From: Saprospiraceae bacterium | GTDB lineage: Bacteria > Bacteroidota > Bacteroidia > Chitinophagales > Saprospiraceae | Direction: 5' to 3' | Assembly (NCBI GenBank): GCA_016710625.1 | Contig: JADJVK010000008.1 | Coordinates: 79,831-143,830, forward strand | DNA: 64,000 bases | Shown: positions 57,564-64,000 of the stretch, one piece after another | Layout: each line of letters opens with the position of its first letter | Position numbering within the stretch: the first letter of the stretch is position 1 | Made by a program: the position numbers and the translations under genes | Notes under the pieces: generated by a model | Databases searched by the model: none | Told to the model about the DNA's origin: nothing | Seen by the model: only the letters and a program-made list of their open reading frames with translations

Positions 57564-60415
57564 CCCAGGCTGTATTTATTCGCAGTTTCAGAAGTTTAAA
57601 TTTGAAAATATTACTACAAAAGATGGTTTAGCTGCCAATAGAGTCCTTTGTATGGCTATTGATTCACTTGGTTATAGATGGTATGGCACTTCATTGGGTG
57701 CATCTCGCTTCGATGGTGTGCATTATGATAATTTCACTAATATTGCCAACGATATTCCTGAAATTTCATCTAATAGTATTCGAAATATTATTTGTTATAA
57801 AGAAGATATTATTTTTTTGAACTCTGATGGACTACTTTTTACTTACAATCTTGCGAAATCATTAACTAAACTTGATGTTTTTAAAATTACAGATAAGTCC
57901 AATAATTTGATAAGAATCAGTAATATATGTAAATCTACAATTGAGAATATCGTTTTTGGATTTGATAATAAAAATAATATATATAAAATTAATATTAAAA
58001 AACTAACCTATGAATTAGCTAATTGGTCAATTGATAAGGATAACCTATTTAATAAAGTACAATGTAGTATCAACATAGGTAATTCAATATGGATTGGTGC
58101 AGCTAATGGGCTTTTTGAGTTTGATCTTGTTAAAAATAAAATCCAGAATATACCTTTTGCACACTTAATTCCTGATACATCAAAATATTATGCTGTAGGC
58201 TCAATAGATAGATTTGACGAAAACTCAATTGTTTTTGGTAGCTCAAAAGCTAGTTTATCTTCATTTAAAGGTATGATTTTATATAATAAAAAGTTTAAAA
58301 AAATAGAAAGATTAGATATAATTGGTTTTAATAATGTACCACTTTCTAGTTTATATTGTAAAGTTTCAAGTATAAAAGATAGTCTGTTATGCATCATTCC
58401 AGGCGGAAAAGGACCAATTATTTATAATTTTAAAACTAATACTTATGATACCATACCCGTTACAAAAAATAAAAATCAACTAAATACAATTTCAATTGGA
58501 CCTTGCCATATGGATGATAAAGGAAAATTTACAATCTGTACCAATCAAGGATTATTTATTCATGAGCCATTTAGTTCTGCATTTGAAGGGGAACGATTCA
58601 ATATTGATTATTGGGTCATATTTGTATCTGTTTGATATGAATAAAGAGACAATAACCGTTTTAGAGCCGAATAATAATAGCCAAAATCCTAGTGTTACTT
58701 CAGGTTATTTTCCTTATATTTTAGATCCTGAAAATAAGGAAAATATATTGTTTTTTCGGGATGGTAAATTAAATTGTTTTATTAAAAAAAAGTGTTCCCT
58801 CCTGACTTTCAAAATTTCAAATGAAATCAATCAAGAAATATTATTGAATGCAACAGGTATAGACAAAGATAAAGAAAATAATTTATGGGTTACTACTTAC
58901 AATCTAGGTCTTTTTTGAAGTTGAAAAAAAAATACTTCTAATAGCTATACTGCACAATTCTTAACAACAGTTCCTAATAATCTAAAATTAAATGATGTAT
59001 ATATAGATAGCGAAAATTCGATTTGGATAGCATCCAAGTTTGGTGGATTGATTAAATATAATAGTCAAAATAATACTTATATTCAATTTAATTCGAATTA
59101 TGGATTTTCTGTGAATTATATTAATCAAATTAATGAAGATAATTATGGAAAATTATGGATGGCTACTAGTTATGGTATTTCATCATTTGATAAAAAGACT
59201 TATGAAGTTTTTAATTATGACGGACAAAATGGTATTGGTTTTCCACACAACCTTTTCAGAGGAAAAACTAAGGATGAATACAATAACTTATACCTTTCTT
59301 CTGGAATTGGATTTATTAAAATTGATCCCAAAATATTCTTAAAAACTACTATTGGACCACCTGTATATATTAAAAAATTTTCAATAAATAATCAAGAAAT
59401 AGCTGCATTTTGGAAAGATACTACAATTACAATTGATGCTTACAATAATGACTTTTCATTTGTAATTTCTGCCATAAATCATACACATGGTCATCTTAAT
59501 AAGTATAAATATATACTTGAAAATTATCATGAAAAGTGGGTAAATATTTCTAAAAACCAATTGAATGTATCATTCAATAATCTAGATGCAGGGCAATACA
59601 TTTTCAGAGCAATTGCATGTAATCATTTAGGCGATTGGAATTTAAAAGGTATCAATATCACAATAAATATTTTACCCTATTGGTACCATACTTGGTGGTT
59701 TAGATTGCTAATATTGATAATTGTATTGGGATTGATTTATTATATTTACAAATTAGTATTAAATAGAAAACTAGCTATACAAAAAGCCGAATTTGATCAA
59801 AAAACAGCAATATATAATGAAAGAAATCGTATTGCTAGAGATATGCATGACGATATTTCTTCAGGGTTGAGTGCTATTCACTTGATAGCAAATCATATAC
59901 AATCTATGCCTAATCATCAGATCTTTGATAATGAAATTAATTATATTATTAAGTCATCCAATGAAATTAATCAAAATATTAGAGAAATTATATGGTCTGT
60001 AAATTCCGACTCTGATACAATCCTCAATTTGAGTATTTTCATAAAGCAATATATATATACCCTATCGGAGTCTATTGAAAATACGTCATTTAAATATTAT
60101 TCGAATGAAAAACTGCCACTGATTTACATCTCTGGTGAAAAAAGGCGTAATATATATTTATGTGTTAAAGAAGCAATAAACAATGCTCTAAAACATGCTA
60201 ATGCTACCTATATAAAAGTAATATTTGAATTTAATTTACCCAATATAATTTCAATTAAAATAATAGATAATGGGGTTGGATTTGATCCAAATATTAATTT
60301 GTTATCAAATTATGGATTAAAAAACATGAAAAATAGAATCGAAAATATAGGCGGAAAATTTAGTGTTGAAGTAAATGATTTAACCACTATTCATCTTGAA
60401 ATTACTATAATTTGA
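57541..60415 (+). pseudogene. Two-component propeller histidine kinase (HisKA_3), broken
   Basis: Joined frames give the standard architecture. Periplasmic propeller repeats (TTKDGLAANRVLCMAIDSLG, SLGASRFDGVHYDNF, GKLWMATSYGISSFDKK) precede a Y_Y_Y domain (about 59340-59680), a membrane helix (FRLLILIIVLGLIYYIY), a HisKA_3 domain (RNRIARDMHDDISSGLS, phospho-His) and a HATPase (EAINNALKHANATY, IIDNGVGF). No start codon is in frame after the TAA at 57535. A frameshift lies at the G-run 58588-58591, and TGA stops lie at 58916 and 58922, in the same frame before and after. The signal peptide region is the 23-T tract. The family senses polymers or extracellular cues in Bacteroidota. Broken as read, or switched off. 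Confidence 0.85.
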
Positions 60416-60455
60416 TTCTAAAAAATCTTATCTTCACGGCTAAATAAATAATTTC

Positions 60456-62126
60456 ATGTCGGATTATAAAATCATCTTTTCGATGGAGGGAGTTACAAAA
60501 ACTTACCCGCCATCCAAGCAAGTGTTGAAAAATATTTGGCTTTCATTTTATTATGGAGCAAAAATTGGCGTTCTAGGTCTGAATGGATCAGGGAAATCTA
60601 CTTTGCTCAAAATCATCGCAGGACTCGATACTAACTTTGAAGGCAAAGTCACTTTCGATAAAGAATACAAAATTGGCTACCTTTCTCAAGAACCTCAATT
60701 GGATGAAAATAAAACTGTTAAGCAAATTGTGGAAGAAGGCGTTCAACATATTGTGGACATTATCAAAGCTTATGAAGACGTTAACCAAAAGCTTTGTGAG
60801 CCATTGAGCGACGACGAAATGATGGCTGCCATCGAACAGCAAGGGGAGCTGATGGAAAAAATGGACTATTACAATGCTTGGGAGTTAGATTATAAATTGG
60901 AAACAGCAATGGAATCGCTTCGTTGCCCCGAAGGTGATGTTTCGGTAAAAGTGCTGTCGGGTGGAGAAAGAAGAAGGGTCGCTTTGTGCCGCTTACTATT
61001 GAGCCAGCCTGATATTTTATTGTTAGATGAGCCGACCAACCACTTGGATGCAGAAAGTGTCAATTGGTTGGAGCAATATTTAAAAACTTTCCCTGGAACC
61101 GTGATTGCCGTAACCCATGATCGCTATTTCTTGGATAATGTAGCTGGTTGGATTCTTGAATTGGACAGAGGAGAAGGTATTCCGTGGCAAGGAAATTATA
61201 GCAGCTGGTTGGAACAAAAATCTAATCGTTTGGCTATGGAAGAAAAGACGGAATCGAAGCGAAGAAAGACTTTGGAAAGAGAGTTGGAATGGGTGAGAAT
61301 GGCACCAAAAGCCAAACAAGCCAAAGGAAAAGCTCGTTTGAATGCCTACGACAAACTCCAAAATGAGGAAGGCAAAGAAAAAGAAGCTAAACTAGAATTA
61401 TACATTCCTCCAGGAGAAAGATTGGGAGATCAAGTAATTGATTTAGATCATGTTACAAAATCGTTTGGCAATAGAGTTTTGATAGATGACTTTTCAGTTT
61501 CGATTCCCAAAAATGCAATTGTGGGGATCATCGGACCAAATGGTGTAGGGAAATCTACCCTTTTCAAAATGATCATGGGCATCGAAAAACCTGATAGCGG
61601 CACAATCACCAATGGAGCTACTGTAAAAGTGAGCTATGTGGATCAGACTCATGAAGATTTGATGCCAGAAAAAACAATATACGATGTGATTGGCAACGGC
61701 AATGAATTGATTCAAGTTGGTAACAATTCAGTTAACGTAAGAGCATATATCAGTAAATTCAATTTTGCTGGTGCTGACCAACAAAAGAAAGTGAGCGTCT
61801 TATCTGGTGGTGAAAGAAACAGATTGCATCTGGCAATGACACTAAAAGAAGGCGGAAATGTGCTTTTATTGGATGAGCCGACCAACGATATTGACATCAA
61901 TACTTTGAGAGCATTGGAAGACGCTATCGAAAATTTTGCTGGTTGTGTGATGGTAATTTCACATGATAGATGGTTTATAGATAGATTGGCAACCCATATT
62001 TTGGCTTTCGAAGACGACTCACAAGTTGTTTTCTTCGAAGGAAACTTTAGCGATTATGAAAAATCGAAAATAGAAAGATTGGGTAAACAGACACCAAAAA
62101 GACCTAGATTCAAAAGTTTTATGTAA
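60456..62126 (+). CDS. ettA: ABC-F translation factor EttA
   Basis: 556 residues, the EttA length. It has two ABC domains: the first with GLNGSGKST (41-49; Lys47), LSGGERRRVALCRLLL and LLLDEPTNHLD, the second with GPNGVGKST (360-368) and LLLDEPTNDIDINTLRALE. The P-site tRNA interaction linker (about 250-320, Lys/Arg-rich, SKRRKTLERELEWVRM) and the start MSDYKIIFSMEGVTKTY are characteristic. EttA binds the ribosomal E site and gates the first elongation step according to the ATP/ADP ratio. Complete and core-like. Confidence 0.97.
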   Translation: MSDYKIIFSMEGVTKTYPPSKQVLKNIWLSFYYGAKIGVLGLNGSGKSTLLKIIAGLDTNFEGKVTFDKEYKIGYLSQEPQLDENKTVKQIVEEGVQHIVDIIKAYEDVNQKLCEPLSDDEMMAAIEQQGELMEKMDYYNAWELDYKLETAMESLRCPEGDVSVKVLSGGERRRVALCRLLLSQPDILLLDEPTNHLDAESVNWLEQYLKTFPGTVIAVTHDRYFLDNVAGWILELDRGEGIPWQGNYSSWLEQKSNRLAMEEKTESKRRKTLERELEWVRMAPKAKQAKGKARLNAYDKLQNEEGKEKEAKLELYIPPGERLGDQVIDLDHVTKSFGNRVLIDDFSVSIPKNAIVGIIGPNGVGKSTLFKMIMGIEKPDSGTITNGATVKVSYVDQTHEDLMPEKTIYDVIGNGNELIQVGNNSVNVRAYISKFNFAGADQQKKVSVLSGGERNRLHLAMTLKEGGNVLLLDEPTNDIDINTLRALEDAIENFAGCVMVISHDRWFIDRLATHILAFEDDSQVVFFEGNFSDYEKSKIERLGKQTPKRPRFKSFM

Positions 62127-62135
62127 ATCATTCTG

Positions 62136-62160
62136 AGAGCTGGGGTTATTCTCCAGCTCT
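62136..62160. terminator. Hairpin between ettA and the SH3 lipoprotein gene
   Basis: AGAGCTGG (62136-62143) pairs with CCAGCTCT (62153-62160). It overlaps the last codons of the convergent minus-strand gene and has no clear T-run, so termination is uncertain. Confidence 0.4.
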
Positions 62161-63228
62161 TAGATTTACAACAATATTGTTGGCTTTCGCTGACAAAAAT
62201 TGGCTTCTTCGAGTAGCTAAAGCGATAACATCTTCCTTCGTTAGGATTAAAAAATTTGCCTTCGTTATTTTGTCAATCTCCACTAAAATCTTATCCAAAG
62301 GCTGCCAATAGGTCGTCCCATAAATTCCCATAATATCATCCAAAAGTTGATTTTTAAAAGCAGTATACTCTTGCTGAAACAACTTATTTTTTTCACAATC
62401 ATTGATGCCTTTTAGCAACTCATAATGCTTCCCCTCCCCTAGCAAACTAGCTCCTTCGACATCTGAAAGCAACATATAATTCTTACCAAAAAAATATTCG
62501 ATGCTGTCGGTATAGTAATTCATACAATATTCAACATACTGATTATCAGCATCCCCACTGGTTTTTTTTACTTTTTCTTTTATTTGTCTAAAATCTTTGA
62601 AAAGTCGATATTCTGTTCCTTCAGCAACTAGTGAAGCCTGATATCCAGGCATCAAAACATCCAGCCATTCTAAATTTGCAATCATTCCAGTCTCTTCAGA
62701 AACAGTAGCTTTCGTCAGCAAAATGTTTTCTAAATCGACTCTTAAGCTATCCCCCATTTGCAAGGCAGCTTGTATATTTTTATCGGTAACTGCATTTTTA
62801 TACAGTTCCCGATATTTGGCGATTTTAACAAAATATTCTTTACCGAAAATCGTCTTTGCCCTTTTTTCTAATAATGCCAAGGTCGATTCGGAGGGCGTAT
62901 CACCTTTGAATCGGACAGCACCAGCAAACACCCATCCTTTCACGCCATCCATGGTTTCGATATTTATCCAAGGCTCTTCATACCAAACTCCATCGAGTTT
63001 GATTTTCGATGTAAAAGTACTCGATTCATTCAAATCCTTTAATTCTTCATCCTGAGAGAGCTTTTTGATTTCCTTTCCATTTTCGCCAGGGGTCGCCCTT
63101 AGCCTTAATCCATCTGTATTTACAAATATCTTACAATTGGTAACTCCTAATTCAGGGGAATGCTGAACTTTTTTATCTGTCTTGCAACCAATAACAAATA
63201 AGAGTACTATAACTAAAAATCGATACAT
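62146..63228 (-). CDS. SH3-domain lipoprotein, unknown function
   Basis: 360 residues with lipobox FVIGC (C15). An SH3b-like domain (about 30-110; LRLRATPGENGKEIKKL and EPWINIETMDGVKGWVFAG) could bind wall peptide or glycans. The rest is helical (about 120-350), with no recognised domain (LLSDVEGASLLGEGKHYELL). It is probably an envelope structural or sensing protein. It starts 11 bases after the acyltransferase stop and so belongs to the same operon. Confidence 0.85.
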   Translation of the reverse strand: MYRFLVIVLLFVIGCKTDKKVQHSPELGVTNCKIFVNTDGLRLRATPGENGKEIKKLSQDEELKDLNESSTFTSKIKLDGVWYEEPWINIETMDGVKGWVFAGAVRFKGDTPSESTLALLEKRAKTIFGKEYFVKIAKYRELYKNAVTDKNIQAALQMGDSLRVDLENILLTKATVSEETGMIANLEWLDVLMPGYQASLVAEGTEYRLFKDFRQIKEKVKKTSGDADNQYVEYCMNYYTDSIEYFFGKNYMLLSDVEGASLLGEGKHYELLKGINDCEKNKLFQQEYTAFKNQLLDDIMGIYGTTYWQPLDKILVEIDKITKANFLILTKEDVIALATRRSQFLSAKANNIVVNLRAGE

Positions 63229-63239
63229 GGATTAAAGTT

Positions 63240-64000
63240 TTAATTTCTAGAATGCTTCCATCTTTTATGCGACCAAAGCCAATTTGACGGCTGCTTCACC
63301 AACTCATTACTAATGTGTTGGATATACATCTTAGTAATCTCTTGAGGATGAGTTTTCACAGGCTCTAAGCAAATTGGCTCTAATGTTATAGTGTAATAAC
63401 CTCTTTTTATTCTAGTAATATTGTAGTAAAAGACAGGATAATCATAGGCTCTAGCTATAGAATCTACGCCATGAAGCCAAGCCGTTTCCTGTCCGAAAAA
63501 AGGAAGCCAATGGGCACTTTCAAGGTTCGACGGAGATTGATCTGCCAATAAAATAAACATTTTAGAATGACTGGAATCTTTGGATAGTGCGGCTCTCGTT
63601 TCTTTGGGGCTGGCAAGTTGCAAACCAAATTTTGCTCTTTTTTTATTTAAATAAGCTTCTACAAATGGATTTGAAATCGGTTTGTAGATACCTACCAATT
63701 GTGCATCAAACCACAAATTTACCGAAATCACCATCCATTCCCAATTGGTGATATGAGCACCTGTGAGAATCGTATTTTTTCCCTCTCGATGGTATTTGTC
63801 TGCTATTTCTGTATTTGAAAAAACATATCTTTTCCTGAAATCACTTTCAGACATACTCAGTCCTTTGATTCCTTCCAACAATATATCACACAGATTGTGA
63901 TAGAATTGTGAAATTAATAGGTTGATTTCTTGTTCATTTTTTTCTGGAAATACTTTTTCCAAATTAGCTTTTACAACCTTCCTCCTATACCCAATAAGAT
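63240..64000 (-). CDS. LpxL/HtrB-family lipid A acyltransferase (5' end outside window)
   Basis: The frame stays open to the window edge; the upstream residues (LIGYRRKVVKANLEKVFPEK) are conserved in the family, so the TTG at 63962 is not the start. The acyltransferase motif GAHITNWEW (HX4E, with Glu as in many LPLAT proteins), IYKPISNPFVEAYLNKKRAKFG and LADQSPSN are visible. The C-terminus has LVKQPSNWLWSHKRWK. It transfers a secondary acyl chain to lipid A or a related lipid at the inner membrane. First visible gene of an operon with the SH3 lipoprotein. Confidence 0.93.
   Translation of the reverse strand, partial: LIGYRRKVVKANLEKVFPEKNEQEINLLISQFYHNLCDILLEGIKGLSMSESDFRKRYVFSNTEIADKYHREGKNTILTGAHITNWEWMVISVNLWFDAQLVGIYKPISNPFVEAYLNKKRAKFGLQLASPKETRAALSKDSSHSKMFILLADQSPSNLESAHWLPFFGQETAWLHGVDSIARAYDYPVFYYNITRIKRGYYTITLEPICLEPVKTHPQEITKMYIQHISNELVKQPSNWLWSHKRWKHSRN

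Noticed and set aside
62136..62160. Strong terminator after ettA
   Set aside because: The stem is good, but there is no T-run on either exit and it overlaps the coding end of the convergent gene, so it is listed only with low confidence.

Overview
The window is AT-rich chromosomal DNA from a member of the Bacteroidota. The lineage call rests on several features: a SusC/FecA-type TonB receptor with an N-terminal carboxypeptidase-regulatory-like domain, secreted proteins ending in type IX secretion (T9SS) sorting domains, SprB-like repeats, a zinc-less TraR/DksA-type protein, and promoters with the Bacteroidota -7 element TAnnTTTG. I cannot place it below phylum; a gliding or environmental, non-gut lineage (for example Chitinophagia or Saprospiria) is plausible. 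I found no tRNA, rRNA, CRISPR array, transposase or phage gene.

Layout. 0-10 kb: end of an SDR oxidoreductase, a TonB receptor followed by a PaaE-like ferredoxin reductase, a large NtrY-like histidine kinase, rpsT and der. 10-17 kb: a 4.1-kb T9SS adhesin-like gene with a CxxCH head and tandem Cys-pair repeats, then a decayed ROCO (LRR-Roc-COR) gene. 17-33 kb is mostly core: efp, accB-accC, an NlpC/P60 hydrolase, an M1 aminopeptidase with a T9SS tail, a TMTC-like TPR membrane protein, a lipoprotein hydrolase, yebC-traR/dksA, metH and a Wzz-like protein. 33-38 kb: two paralogous di-heme peroxidase lipoproteins flanking two small lipoprotein genes, one frameshifted. 38-42.6 kb: gpsA-recQ and, on the other strand, psd with a conserved partner.

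42.7-60.4 kb is an accessory region in which most larger genes are broken by frameshifts in short A/T or G runs. These are a VIT-VWA-TPR protein, a TerY-type VWA/PP2C pair, a Septu-like ATPase-HNH pair, a PGNSPG-containing T9SS adhesin, small secreted proteins, and a propeller histidine kinase beside an intact LuxR-type regulator. A 23-base T tract lies where the start of the kinase gene should be. A DUF3127 protein, a glycosyltransferase and a thioredoxin lipoprotein in the middle are intact. The window ends with the ABC-F factor ettA and an LpxL-type acyltransferase/SH3 lipoprotein operon.

The strongest pattern is the contrast between intact core genes (no frameshift in metH, the 1189-residue kinase or the 1353-residue adhesin) and accessory genes carrying roughly one frameshift per 0.3-1 kb. 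This may be real decay, phase variation at homopolymers, or local assembly error. Two places with apparently compensating indels make that question testable. The best candidate systems are the Septu-like locus, the TerY/PP2C pair without its usual kinase, and the poly-T sensor kinase; all are related to known families, so I do not claim a wholly new system.
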